Assembly: GCA_963798795.1 (NCBI GenBank)
Contig: CAWCUZ010000001.1
Location: 2,604,001 to 2,668,000, forward strand
Direction: 5' to 3'
From: CAWCUZ01 sp963798795
GTDB taxonomy: Bacteria; Acidobacteriota; Vicinamibacteria; Vicinamibacterales; SCN-69-37
Length of the DNA stretch: 64,000 bases
The notes under the pieces were generated by a model. It did not search any database. It was not told where the DNA came from and worked only from the letters and a program-made list of their open reading frames with translations. A program made the position numbers and the translations under genes. Positions 1 through 9,474 of the stretch are shown here, piece after piece (position 1 is the first letter of the stretch; every line of letters begins with the position of its first letter).

Positions 1-193
1 CCGCGACGCCGGGCAACCTGATGGTGAACGAGCCGCTCGGGCTCTACCAGTTCCGCCAGCAGGAGAACCAGACGCTGACGACGTACGGCTGGATCGACAG
101 GAACGCCGGCGTCGTGCGCATCCCGATCGAGCGCGCCAAGGAACTGCTGCTCGAGCGCGGGCTGCCGGCGCGCGCGCAGACCGCGCAGGGTAA
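1..193 (+). CDS. C-terminal fragment of a conserved protein upstream of SCO/cox genes
   Basis: The frame is open from the window edge and encodes a tail with the motif TTYGWIDRNAGVVRIPIERA followed by ELLLERGLPAR. From memory, this kind of tail (Y-G-W-I/V-D then GVVRIPI) ends small membrane-anchored proteins lying just before SCO and coxB in respiratory operons with alternative complex III. The 5' part is outside the window. The stop is uncertain: the visible frame has no stop before the SCO start, but TAA at 191-193 and TAG at 196-198 lie in the other two frames, and this part of the window is full of indels, so I end it at the TAA. Function is not known from the sequence; a role in the oxidase/complex III neighbourhood is inferred from position. 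Confidence 0.55.
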   Translation, partial: RDAGQPDGERAARALPVPPAGEPDADDVRLDRQERRRRAHPDRARQGTAARARAAGARADRAG

Positions 194-201
194 GATAGGC
201 G

Positions 202-1034
202 ATGACAACGACTCGGCTCTCGGCTCTCGGCGTCCGGCTTTCGGGGCTCGTCGCCGCGCTGGCGATCGGCGTGGCGGCGCCGGCGGCGGCGCAGACGGCG
301 CGGGCGCCGCGCCGGCCGGGCAGACCGCCGCGACGCAGGTCCCGATCCTGAAGGACGTCGGGATCGACCAGAAGCTCGACGCGCAGGTGCCGCTCGACGC
401 TGCCCTTCGTCGACGAGACCGGGCAGGACGTCACGCTGGCGACAGTACTTCGGCCGGCGGCCGCTCGTGCTGGCGCTCGTCTACTACGAGTGCCCGATGC
501 TGTGCACGCAGGTGCTGAACGGCCTGGTCGGCTCGCTCGAGGCGCTCAACTTCGACGCCGGGCGCGACTTCGACGTCGTCGTCGTGAGCTTCGATCCGGG
601 CGAGACGCCGGCGATGGCGGCGCAGCCAAGAGAGCCGTGTTCCTGCCGCGGTACGGCCGGCCGGGCACCGAAGCCGGCATCCACTTCCTGACCGGACGCG
701 CAGTCGTCGATCAGGCGCTCACCGACGCGGTCGGGCTTCCGCTACACGTACGACCGAGGAGATCGACCAGTATCGCGCATCCGGCGGCCATCACGATGCT
801 GACGCCGACGGGCCGCGTGTCGCGGTACCTGTTCGGCATCGAATTCGCGCCGCGCGACCTGCGGCTCGGCGCTGGTCGAGGCCGGCGAGAGCAAGATCGG
901 CACGGTCGTCGATCAGGCGCTGCTGTTCTGCTACCACTACGACCCGGAGACCGGGAAGTACGGCTTCGCGATCATGAGCCTGGTCCGGCTGGGCGGCATC
1001 GCTGACACTCGCCGGGCTGGGCGCGTTCATTTGA
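202..1034 (+). CDS. SCO1/SenC-type copper chaperone for cytochrome c oxidase (frameshifted)
   Basis: Proposed start ATG 202 gives a signal peptide (MTTTRLSALGVRLSG then an Ala/Leu-rich core ending AAPAAAQ). The mature part has the SCO thioredoxin fold with the copper-binding Cys pair in YYECPMLC (491-509 region), then VVVSFDPGETP, FLPRYGRPGTEAGIHFLTG, HPAAITMLTPTGRVSRYLFG and YHYDPETGKYGF. SCO proteins deliver copper to the CuA site of subunit II, and coxB follows directly. The frame breaks near 310, 399, 442, 626, 734, 754, 774, 868 and 1001. At most of these, removing one or two bases restores conserved sequence with no stop, so I read the gene as intact in the organism and damaged by sequence error. 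The TGA at 1032-1034 ends the last frame. Confidence 0.85.
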
Positions 1035-1099
1035 TGGCCCTGCGGCGCGAACGGCGGCAGGACAGCGCGGTCCGGCCGACCGCAACAGGTACTCGGTAG

Positions 1100-2068
1100 A
1101 TGTCGAGCTCTTTCCCTCTGTTTCCGCCCAGCGCCTCGTCGGTCGCCGCGCGAGGTGGACCTGCTGTATCTGTTCATCTGCGGCGGTCAGCGCGTTCTTT
1201 GCCGTGCTGGTCGCCGCGCTGGTGGTCGTCTTTGCACGTCAAGTACCGCCGGCGCCATCCGGACGAGGTCGGCGCGGACATCCACGGGTCGCTCGTCGCT
1301 GGAGCTGACGTGGACGTTCATCCCGTTCGTGCTGGCGATGGTGATGTTCGTCTGGGGCGCGCACGCTGTTCTTCCGGCTCGCGCGGCCGCCGGCCGACGC
1401 CATGGACATCTTCGTCGTCGGCAAGCAGTGGATGTGGAAGGTGCAGCATCCGGAGGGCGTGCGCGAGATCAACGAGCTGCACGTCCCGATCGGCCGCGCA
1501 CGTCCGGATCACGCTCGGCTCCGAGGACGTCATCCACGACTTCTCATCCCGGCGTTCCGCGTGAAGATGGACGCCGTGCCCGGCAAGCTGACCACGCTGT
1601 GGTTCGCGGCGACGGAGGCCGGGCACGTACCACCTGTTCTGCGCCGAGTACTGCGGCACGAAGCACTCGGGCATGATCGGCCAGGTCATCGCGATGGAGC
1701 CGCAGGACTACGAGGCCTGGCTGGCCGGCGGCCGCAGCCGACGGTACCGGCCGTCCAGGACGGGCGAGAAGCTGTTCACGCGAGCTGTCGTGCATCACCT
1801 GCCACAAGGCCGACTCGAGCGGCCGCGGGCCCGTCGCTGGTCGGCGTCTTCGGCAGCCACGGTGCAGCTGACGGACGGCCGCACGCGTGATCGCCGACGA
1901 CAACTACCTGCGCGAGTCGATCATGAACTCCCAGGCGAAGGTCGTGCAGGGGTTCCAGCCGATCATGCCGACCTTCCAGGGCATGGTCAGCGAAGAGAAC
2001 CTGATGCAGCTCATCGCCTACATCAAGACGCTGAACGCCGGCGCGCCGGCCGCAGCAGGCGAGAGTAG
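1100..2068 (+). CDS. coxB: Cytochrome c oxidase subunit II with fused cytochrome c domain (caa3 type, frameshifted)
   Basis: Subunit II carries the CuA centre that takes electrons from cytochrome c. The translation, pieced together over about a dozen indels, has two N-terminal membrane segments (LLYLFIC..., then WTFIPFVLAMVMFVWGA), the typical VGKQWMWKVQHPEG, and the CuA ligand motif CAEYCGTKHSGM. A C-terminal cytochrome c domain contains the haem site CITCH (about 1790-1803) followed by GRGPSLVGVFG and MPTFQGMVSEENLMQLIAYI. The fused haem domain marks a caa3-type oxidase. Start ATG 1100 is preceded by a gap of 65 bases after SCO. The end is approximate: TAG 2066-2068 lies just before the coxA ATG but in another frame than the last readable segment. 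Confidence 0.88.
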
Positions 2069-2070
2069 CC

Positions 2071-3725
2071 ATGGACGCCATGACCGCACGCCGCCGTGCA
2101 CGAGCCCGAACGCCACAGTTACCTGGACGCGCCGTACGGGCTCGCCGCGTGGCTGCTCACGCAAGGACCACAAGCGCATCGCGATGCTGTACCTCATCTC
2201 GATCACGATCTTCTTCGCGGTCGGCGGCATGTTCGCCGCCGGCATCCGGCTCGAGCTGCTGACGCCGCAGGGCGACCTGCTCACGGACGACCTGTACAAC
2301 AAGCTCTTCACGCTGCACGGCGTCGTGATGATCTTCTTCTTCCTCGATCCCGTCGATCCCGGCGACGCTCGGCAACTTCCTGCTGCCGATCATGATCGGC
2401 GCCAAGGACCTGGCGTTCCCGCGGATCAACCTGCTGAGCTGGTACATCTACGTCGTCGGCGCGCTCGCTCACGCTGGGCGCGGTCGTTCAACGGCGGCGT
2501 CGACACCGGCTGGACGTTCTACACGCCGTACAGCTCGATCGCGTCGAACACGAACGTCACGACTGGCGGCGATCGGCGTGTTCATCACCGGGTTCTCGTC
2601 GATCCTCACCGGCTCAACTTCATCGTCACCGTGCACCGCATGCGCGCGCCGGGCATGACCTGGTTCCGGCTGCCGCTGTTCGTGTGGGCGCACTACGCGA
2701 CGAGCCTGGTCATGATTCTCGGCACGCCGGTGCTCGCGATCACCGTGCTGCTCGTGGCGCCGAGCGCACGCTGCACCTCGGCATCTTCGACCCGCGGCTG
2801 CGGCGGCGACCCGGTGCTGTTCCAGCACCTGTTCTGGTTCTACTCGCACCCGGCGGTCTACATCATGATCCTGCCGGGCATGGGCGTGATCAGCGAGCTC
2901 GTCGCGGCCTTCTCGCGCAAGCAGATCTTCGGCTACAGCGTTCGTCGCGTTCTCCAGCCTCGCGATCGCGATCATCGGCTTCCTCGTGTGGGGCCACCAC
3001 ATGTTCGTCAGCAGCCAGTCGATCTACGCCGGCCTGGTGTTCTCGATCCTCACGATGCTCGTCGCGGTTCCGTCGGCCGTGAAGATGTTCAACTGGGCGG
3101 CGACGATGTACAAGGGCTCGATCTCGTGGGACTCGCCGATGTTCTGGGTCATCGGCTTCATGGGCCTGTTCACCATCGGCGGCCTGACCGGCCTGTTCCT
3201 CGGCGACGATGGGCATGGACATCCACCTGCACGACACGTACTTCGTCGTCGCGCACTTCCACTACATCATGGTGGGCGGCGCGATCATGGCGCTACATGG
3301 GCGGCCTGCACTTCTGGTGGCCGAAGATGACCGGCAAGATGTACATCGAGGCGCTGGGCCAAGGTCTCGGCGCATGCTGATGTTCGTCGGCTTCAACCTG
3401 ACGTTCTTCCCGCAGTTCATCCTCGGCTACATGGGCATGCCGCGCCGGTACCACGCCTATCCGCGACGAGTTCCAGGTGCTGAACGTGCTGTCGACCGCG
3501 GGCGCGTCGGTGCTCGGCCTCGGCTACCTGCTGCCGTCGATCTACTTGACCTATTCGCTCTTCAAGGGCGCAGGCCGCGCCGGCGAATCCGTGGGGCGCC
3601 AAGGGGCTGGAGTGGACGATTCCGTCGCCGCCGCCGACCGTTCAACTTCGTCGAGGACCCGATCGTGACCGAGCCGGCCTACAACTACCAGCCCGCGCCC
3701 ACCGAGGAGGTGCACCGTTGGCTGA
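2071..3725 (+). CDS. coxA: Cytochrome c oxidase subunit I (frameshifted)
   Basis: This is the catalytic haem-copper subunit, with about a dozen transmembrane helices. Readable blocks over several frames include KDHKRIAMLYLISITIFF, LFTLHGVVMIFFFL (haem-ligand His in TLHG), LNFIVTVHRMRAPGMTW, LFWFYSHPAVYIMILPGMG with the CuB His and cross-linked Tyr, WGHHMFVSSQS (CuB His pair), SWDSPMFWVIGF, HDTYFVVAHFHYIMVGG (haem ligands) and LHFWWPKMTGKMY. All key histidines I looked for are present, so the enzyme looks functional once roughly ten indels are corrected. ATG 2071 follows coxB almost without a gap. The 3' end runs up to the coxC start; the TGA at 3723-3725 is a guess because the final frame is uncertain. 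Confidence 0.9.
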
Positions 3726-4435
3726 CGCGCACCCCTCGCCGCGACCTGGACGGCGCGCACGTGGCGGCTCACGCCCACGAGCACGCACCCGCGGCTGCAG
3801 CACCACTTCTACAGCATGGACCAGCAGCTCGAGGCGTCCATCCTCGGGATGTGGGTGTTCCTGGTCACCGAAGTCATGTTCTTCGGCGGCCTGTTCATGG
3901 CCTACATCGTGTACCGGACGCTGTATCCGGAGGCGTGGGTCGCCGGCAGCCACCACCTGAACGTCACCCTCGGCGGCACTCAACACCGCCGTGCTCATCT
4001 GCAGCTCGCTCACGATGGCGCTGGCCGTGCGGTCGGCGCAGATGGGCTCGCGCAAGGCGGCCAGATGTCAACCTGATCCTGACGATGGCCTGCTCGGCAG
4101 CGACCTTCCTCGTCGTCAAGTACTTCGAGTACGCCGAGAAGTTCCACCACCATCTGGTGCCGGGCCCGCACTTCGACCCGACGCTGCCGCCCAGGCCGCA
4201 GCAGATCTTCTTCTCGCTCTACTTCATCATGACCGGCATCCACGCGGCCCACATGGTCGTCGGCATCGGCATGATGCTCGTCGATGCTGCGCATGGCCGC
4301 CAGGGCCGGTTCTCGACCGGAGTACTACCGCCGGTCGAAGTGTCCGGCCTGTACTGGCACTTCGTCGACATCGTGTGGATCTTCCTGTTCCCGCTGCTGT
4401 ACCTGCTCGGGTACCACGCGCCGGCTCACGCCTGA
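3718..4435 (+). CDS. coxC: Cytochrome c oxidase subunit III (frameshifted)
   Basis: Subunit III is a helical membrane subunit of the haem-copper oxidase. Visible family motifs are ASILGMWVFLVTEVMFFGGL, the polar KYFEYAEKFHHHLVPG segment, QQIFFSLYFIMTGIHAAHMV and SGLYWHFVDIVWIFLFPLLY near the C terminus. The start is read as TTG 3718 (protein MADAHPS...), overlapping the end of coxA. The reading frame moves several times (near 3800, 3980, 4065, 4290 and 4320) and finally closes at TGA 4433-4435. It is followed eight bases later by subunit IV, consistent with one oxidase operon. Confidence 0.88.
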
Positions 4436-4443
4436 GGTCGACC

Positions 4444-4752
4444 ATGTCCGCATCGCGCATCATCACGCCGGTCCGCACGTACGTCACCGTCTTCGTCGCT
4501 GCTGCTCTCTTCACGGTCTCACACGGTGCTGGTGGCCGGCCACGACTTCGGCTCCTGAACACGCCGATCGCCCTCGGCATCGCCGTCGCCAAGGCCTGGC
4601 TCGTCGTCTGGTTCTTCATGGGCGTGCGCTACAACACGCCGCTCACCAAGGTCGTCGTCGTCGCCGGCTTCCTCTGGCTGCTGATCCTGTTCGGCATCGA
4701 GCATGAGCGACTACCTGACCCGCGGCTGGCTCGGCGTGCCGGCGGACGATAG
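4444..4752 (+). CDS. Caa3-type cytochrome c oxidase subunit IV (frameshifted)
   Basis: A small protein of about 100 residues with three hydrophobic helices. Readable pieces are SRIITPVRTYVTVFVA, LNTPIALGIAVAKAWLVVWF, FMGVRYNTPLTKVVVVAGF and WLLILFGIE, then MSDYLTRGWLGVP. The sequence NTPIALGIAVAKAWLVVWFF with a following YNTPLTK matches the COX4-like small subunit found last in caa3 operons. Start ATG 4444 follows coxC by eight bases. The frame shifts near 4525, 4550 and 4700, so the final stop (TAG 4750-4752) is the best guess. The ~210 bases after it, up to the next gene, show no gene or clear signal. Confidence 0.8.
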   Translation: MSASRIITPVRTYVTVFVAAALFTVSHGAGGRPRLRLLNTPIALGIAVAKAWLVVWFFMGVRYNTPLTKVVVVAGFLWLLILFGIEHERLPDPRLARRAGGR

Positions 4753-4964
4753 GCGCTGTAGCACGGTCCGACGGGTCATCGGCAATGCCACGACGGCTGG
4801 AACGTTCGCGGCTCGCCGTCGGTCATCGGGCGATCGCGCCTGTCCGACCCGCGGTCACGGATCCGGCCCGCTGTCGATCCTCGCCGCTTGATCCGGCGAC
4901 GCACTGACCGCTCACGACGCCGATAGCCCGTGCGATAGTGCGTCCGATTGACGATCGCCGTGGC

Positions 4965-6289
4965 ATGACGCGCCGATCGCATTTCTGCGCCCTGAGCGCA
5001 CACTGGCGTGAAGCTGACCTGAAGGCGACCTCAAGACCGACGCTGCGCATCGAACGCGCACCCGAGCCGCCGCGGTCGCGGCGGTGGGTGGGCTGGCTCG
5101 TGCTGGTCCTGCTCGCGCGGCGCCGGTGGCCGGCGCGTGGACCTGGCGACCGCGAGCGGCCGGTCGAGGTGCGAGGTCGCGGCCGTCACCGAGCGGGCCG
5201 CCGGCACGCAGGCCGCGGTGCTGAACGCGTCGGGCTACGTCACCGCGCGCCGGCGCGCGACCGTGTCGTCGAAGATCACCGGCAAGGTCGTCGAGGTGAA
5301 CGTCGAGGAGGGCATGGCCGTGCGCGAGGGCCAGGTGCTCGCCCGGCTGGACGACGCGACGGCGCGGGCGGCGCTGGCGCTGGCCGCAGGCGCAGGTCGA
5401 AGCCGCGCGCAAGGCGCGTCGCGCGAGAACGAAGTGCGGCTCGACCAGGCGCAGCGTCACGCTCAACCGCATCGACGCAGCTGCTCAAGGACGGCGTCGT
5501 CGACGCAGGCCGACGTCGACCGGCCAGGCCGACGTCGATTCGACCGCGGCGCGCATCGCCGCGCTCGAGCGAGCAGGTCGACGTCGCCGAGCGGCAGGTC
5601 GCGCTGCAGCAGACCGAGCTCGACAACACGGTCATCCGCGCGCCGTTCAGCGGCATCGCGATCTCCAAGGACGCGCAGCCCGGCGAGATGGTCTCGCCGG
5701 TGTCGGCCGGCGGCGGCTTCACGCGCACCGGCATCTGCACGATCGTCGACATGCGGTCGCTCGAGATCGAGGTCGACGTCAACGAGAGCTACATCAACCG
5801 CGTGCAGCCCGGCCAGGAGGTGACGGCGGTGCTCGACGCGTATCCCGGACTGGCAGATTCCCGCGCACGTGATCACGATCGTGCCGACGGCCGACCGGCA
5901 GAAGGCGACGGTGCTCGTGCGCATCGGCTTCGAGGAGCTCGATCCGCGCATCCTGCCGGACATGGGCGTCAAGGTGACGTTCCTGCGCGACGCCGAGCGA
6001 CACCGGCGGCGCCGGCGGCGCAGCCGGTGACGCTGGTGCCGAAGGCCGCGGTCGTGACCGACGAGCGGCCACGAGCGTCGTGTTCGTCGTCCACGGCGAC
6101 GACGGTCGAGCGGCGCGCGGTGCAGGATCGGCGGCACCGACGGCGATCGGGTCGAAGTGCTCGCCGGCCTGCAGCGCCGGCGACCGCGTGGTCGTCGTCG
6201 CCGCCGCCGGACGCTGGCCAGACGGCGCGACGCGTCGTCGTCAGAGTACGTGCGAGTCGACGGAGGCTTCGGCGGAGCGAGCTCCATGA
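4965..6289 (+). CDS. HlyD/MacA-like periplasmic adaptor of an ABC efflux system (frameshifted)
   Basis: Membrane-fusion (adaptor) protein that would link an inner-membrane ABC transporter to an outer-membrane channel. After a charged N terminus comes one membrane anchor (WVGWLVLVLLA), then the lipoyl-like half-motif SKITGKVVEVNVEEGMAVRE with EGQVLARLDD, a coiled-coil region (RENEVRLDQAQ, KDGVVTQADVD), QTELDNTVIRAPFSGIAISK, and a beta-barrel part (GQEVTAVLDAY, FEELDPRILPDMGVKVTFL). About a dozen indels interrupt it. The true start is uncertain: ATG 4938 and ATG 4965 share the first frame, and the first residues that look like the family begin near 5010. The stop TGA 6287-6289 overlaps the ATPase start in an ATGA, showing tight coupling. 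Confidence 0.78.
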
Positions 6290-6984
6290 GCTGAACTGGT
6301 TCGCGATTCGACGACGTCCACAAGTACTTCACGCGCGGCAGCGAGCGCATCGACGTGCTGCAGGGCGTCGAACCTCGACGATCCCGCCAGGGCGAGTTCC
6401 TGGCGCTGATGGGGCCGTCGGGCTCGGGCAAGACGACGCTGCTCAACCTGATCGGCGGGCTCGACCCGCCGACGAGCGGCACGCGTCGAGGTCGGCGGCG
6501 TGCGCATCGAGCGAGCTCGGCGGCGGCGGCGCTGTCGCGCTGGCGGTCGCGGCACATCGGCTTCGTCTTTCAGCTCTACAACCTGCTGCCGGTGCTGACC
6601 GCCGAGCGCAACGTCGAGCTGCCGCTGCTGCTGACGAAGCTGTCGAAGGCCGAGCGGCGCAAGCGCGTCGGCGATCGCGCTCAAGGTCGTCGGCCTGGCG
6701 GACCGCGCCGCGGCACTACCCGCGCCAGCTCTCCGGCGGCCAGGAGCAGCGCGTCGGCATCGCGCGCGCCATCGTCACCGACCCGACGCTGCTGCTCTGC
6801 GACGAGCCGACCGGCGACCTCGACCGCAAGGCCGGCGACGAGATCCTCGACCTGCTGCAGACGCTCAACCGCGAGCACGGCAAGACGATCGTCATGGTCA
6901 CGCACGACCCGCACGCGGCCGAGCGCGCCACAGCGGACGCTCCACCTCGAGAAGGGCGCGCTGATGGAGGCGGCGCTCGCATGA
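6286..6984 (+). CDS. MacB/LolD-type ABC transporter ATPase (frameshifted)
   Basis: Stand-alone nucleotide-binding subunit. Motifs seen are Walker A GPSGSGKTTLLNLIGGLD, the Q-loop HIGFVFQLYNLLPVLTA, the ABC signature LSGGQEQRVGIARA, Walker B with D-loop LLLCDEPTGDLDRKAG, and the switch His in MVTHDPHAA. These define the MacB/LolD/FtsE-like class that powers mechanotransmission or lipoprotein release rather than classic import. The ATG at 6286 overlaps the adaptor stop; its first codons need two small indel corrections to read MSELVRFDDVHKYF. Further shifts occur near 6375, 6485, 6510, 6670, 6710 and 6930. The stop TGA 6982-6984 overlaps the following permease start. Confidence 0.87.
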
Positions 6985-8142
6985 AGTTCCTGCCGCTCGT
7001 CTGGCGGAACCTGCTGCGGCGCAAGTTCCGCACGATCTTCACCGTCGCCTGCATCTTCGTCGCGTTCGTGCTGTTCGGCGTTCCTGATGGACGTCCGCAC
7101 GGCCTTCACGCTGGGCGTCGACATCGCCGGCGCGGACCGGCTGTGATGATCCACAAGGTCAGCATCATCCAGTTCCTGCCCGCGTCCGTATCTCGACACC
7201 GATGCGCAGACACGCCCGGCGTGCACGATGGCGACCCACTGCACGTGGTTCGGCGGCAGCTACCAGGACAAGCCGAACTAGTTCGCCGTGTTCGCCACCG
7301 ATCCCAGGCCTATCTGAAGCTCTACCCCGAGTTGCGCGTCCCGCCGGACCAGCTGAAGACCGCGCTGGCCGACCGGCAGGGCGCCATCGTCGGCCGCGAC
7401 ACCGCCGAGCGGTACGGCTGGAAGGTCGGCGACCGGGTGCCGATCAAGGCCGACATCTGGCAGCCGGAGCAAGGGCGATACCTGGTACTTCAACCTCGAC
7501 GGCATCTACGACGGCGACAAGACCGTCGACAAGACGCAGTTCCTCTTCCGCTACGACTACTTCGACGAGAACCGGCGAGGCGGCAAGGGCACGGTGGGCT
7601 GGTACGTCATCCGGATCGACGACCCGGAGCACGCCGCCGCGATCGCGCGCGACGCTCGACGCCGGCTTTCGCCAACTCGCCGGCCGAGACGAAGACCGCG
7701 CCCGAGAAGGCGCGTGATCGCGGACTTCGCCAAGCAGATCGGCGACATCGGCGCGATGATCACGGCGATTCTCGTCCGTCGTCCTCTTCACGATTCTGCT
7801 GGTCGCCGCCAACACGATGGCGCAGTCGGTGCGCGAGCGCACGAGCGAGCTGGCGGTGCTCAAGACGCTCGGCTTCACTGACGGCCGGGTGATGGTGCTG
7901 GTGCTGGCCGAGTCGCTGTTCCTCGCCGTCCTCGGCGGCGGGCGCGGCGCTGGGTCTGATGGCGCTGCTCGTCGGCCGCGGCACGTTCAACAGCGCCTTC
8001 CTGCCGGTGTTCATCCTGCACGGCACAGGCCCTCGTGCTCGGTCGTCGGCCTCTCACGATCTCGCTCGGCCTGCTGGCCGGCGCGCTGCCGGCGCTGGCC
8101 GCCATGCGCCTGCGGATCACCGATGCGCTGAGGAGGAACTGA
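6981..8142 (+). CDS. FtsX-like ABC permease, first of two (frameshifted, one in-frame stop)
   Basis: MacB-type permease: an N-terminal helix (MKFLPLVWRNLLRRKFRTIF), a large periplasmic domain, and a C-terminal FtsX domain with the three helices around TILLVAANTMAQSVRERTSE, LAVLKTLGFTDGRVMVLVLA and LLAGALPALAAMRLRITDAL. The ERTSELAVLKTLGF motif is characteristic. The ATG overlaps the ATPase stop (ATGA). Besides about ten indels, there is a TAG at 7279-7281 in the frame of the surrounding domain (DKPN-stop-FAVFATDP), where relatives would have an aromatic residue. Given the neighbourhood I read this as one more sequence error rather than a pseudogene. The protein would work with the next permease as a heterodimer. 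Confidence 0.8.
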
Positions 8143-8146
8143 CGTC

Positions 8147-9334
8147 ATGCGGTGGCTCAGCCAGACCGTCGCCGTCACGGCGCTCAGCGTCCGCACCATC
8201 CCGCAGCGGCTGGGTTCGTCCGTCGTCGCGATGATCGGCATCGCCGGCGTGGTGGTGGTCTTCGTGTCCGTGCTGTCGATCAGCGCGGGCTTCCACGCCG
8301 CCGTCGCCGGCACCGGCTCGCCGTCGCGCGTTATCGTCCTGCGGAACGGATCCGAGTCCGAGATGACGAGCGGCTCTCGGCGGCCGAAACCGACATCATC
8401 AAGCAGGCGCCGGGGCTCGCCTACGAGAACAACCGCCCGCATGGCCGCCGCCGAGCTGTTCGTCATCGTCGATCTCAACAAGCGGTCGACCGGCACGCCG
8501 GCCAACGTGCCGATCCGCGGTGTCGAGCCGGAGTCGCTCGGCATCCGCGACGAGGTGCACATCACCAGCGGCCGGATGCTGCAGTTCGGGACGAACGAGG
8601 CGGTCGTGGGCGCGGCGGCGATCCGGCAGTTCGCCGGCGTCGACCTGGGCTCCACCTACACCTCCGGCCAGCTCAATCTCAAGGTCGTCGGCGTGTTCAC
8701 GTCAGGCGGCACCTCGGCCGAGTCGGAAATCTGGTGCGACGCCAAGGTGCTCCAGGGCGCCTATCGTCGCGGGAACTCCTACCAGTCCGTGCTGGCCCGG
8801 CTCGATTCGCCCGCGTCGTTCGACACGTTCAAGAACTGGCTGACGACCAATCCACAGCTCAACGTCGTCCCGCGCCGCGAGAGCGAGTACTACGAGGCGC
8901 AGACGCAGATCATGACCGGGCTCATCAACAGCATCGGCTACATCATCGCCGCGCTGATGGGGGTGGGCGCGGTCTTCGGCGCCATTCTCACGATGTATAC
9001 CGCCGTCTCGACCCGCACCCGCGAGATCGCGACGCTGCGCGCGCTCGGTTTCAACACGATGTCCGTCCTGGTCTCCGTGCTCGGCGAGTCGCTCGCCCTC
9101 GCGGCGATTGGCGGGATCGCCGGCGGGCTGCTGGCCTACGTCGGCTTCAACGGCTACGAAACCGCCACGATGAACTTCCAGACCTTCAGCCAGGTCGCGT
9201 TCGCCTTCGCCGTGACGCCGGCGCTCCTGGCGACGGGCTTGATCTACGCGCTGATCATGGGGCTGATCGGCGGACTGCTGCCGGCCATCCGCGCCGCCAG
9301 GCTGCCGATCGCGACGGCCCTGAGACAGCTCTAG
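8147..9334 (+). CDS. FtsX-like ABC permease, second of two
   Basis: About 395 residues, MacB-like topology: one N-terminal helix (IPQRLGSSVVAMIGIAGVVV), a periplasmic domain with NVPIRGVEPESLGIRDEVHI, and a C-terminal FtsX domain with the family motif STRTREIATLRALGFNTMSV followed by two helices and GLLPAIRAARLPIATALRQL. It starts four bases after the first permease and completes an adaptor-ATPase-permease-permease operon. The stretch at about 8370-8440 reads in a wrong frame (SRRPKPTSSSRRRGS): one missing and one extra base cancel, and the alternative frame gives LSAAETDIIKQAPGLAYENN. These are the last indels of the error-rich block; from here on the frames are clean. Confidence 0.88.
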   Translation: MRWLSQTVAVTALSVRTIPQRLGSSVVAMIGIAGVVVVFVSVLSISAGFHAAVAGTGSPSRVIVLRNGSESEMTSGSRRPKPTSSSRRRGSPTRTTARMAAAELFVIVDLNKRSTGTPANVPIRGVEPESLGIRDEVHITSGRMLQFGTNEAVVGAAAIRQFAGVDLGSTYTSGQLNLKVVGVFTSGGTSAESEIWCDAKVLQGAYRRGNSYQSVLARLDSPASFDTFKNWLTTNPQLNVVPRRESEYYEAQTQIMTGLINSIGYIIAALMGVGAVFGAILTMYTAVSTRTREIATLRALGFNTMSVLVSVLGESLALAAIGGIAGGLLAYVGFNGYETATMNFQTFSQVAFAFAVTPALLATGLIYALIMGLIGGLLPAIRAARLPIATALRQL

Positions 9335-9474
9335 TGGCCTGTCCGCTGGAACGCTGGCGCGCGTGAGTTCGTTCGTCTAACCCTCGGACCTTGTGCCCCT
9401 GGGCCCTTCGGACCTTTCGCCCTCCATCCACGTGATAAGGTGAACGGCATGCGCCTTCGCGAGGAGCCGCGCTG

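Noticed and set aside
4753..4964. tRNA or small RNA in the gap after the oxidase operon
   Set aside because: No cloverleaf, CCA end or clear promoter was found; nothing supportable is in this stretch.
1..8450. Programmed frameshifting or a pseudogene block in the oxidase region
   Set aside because: Dozens of indels at unrelated sites with intact active-site residues fit sequence error much better; no slippery sites or decay pattern seen.
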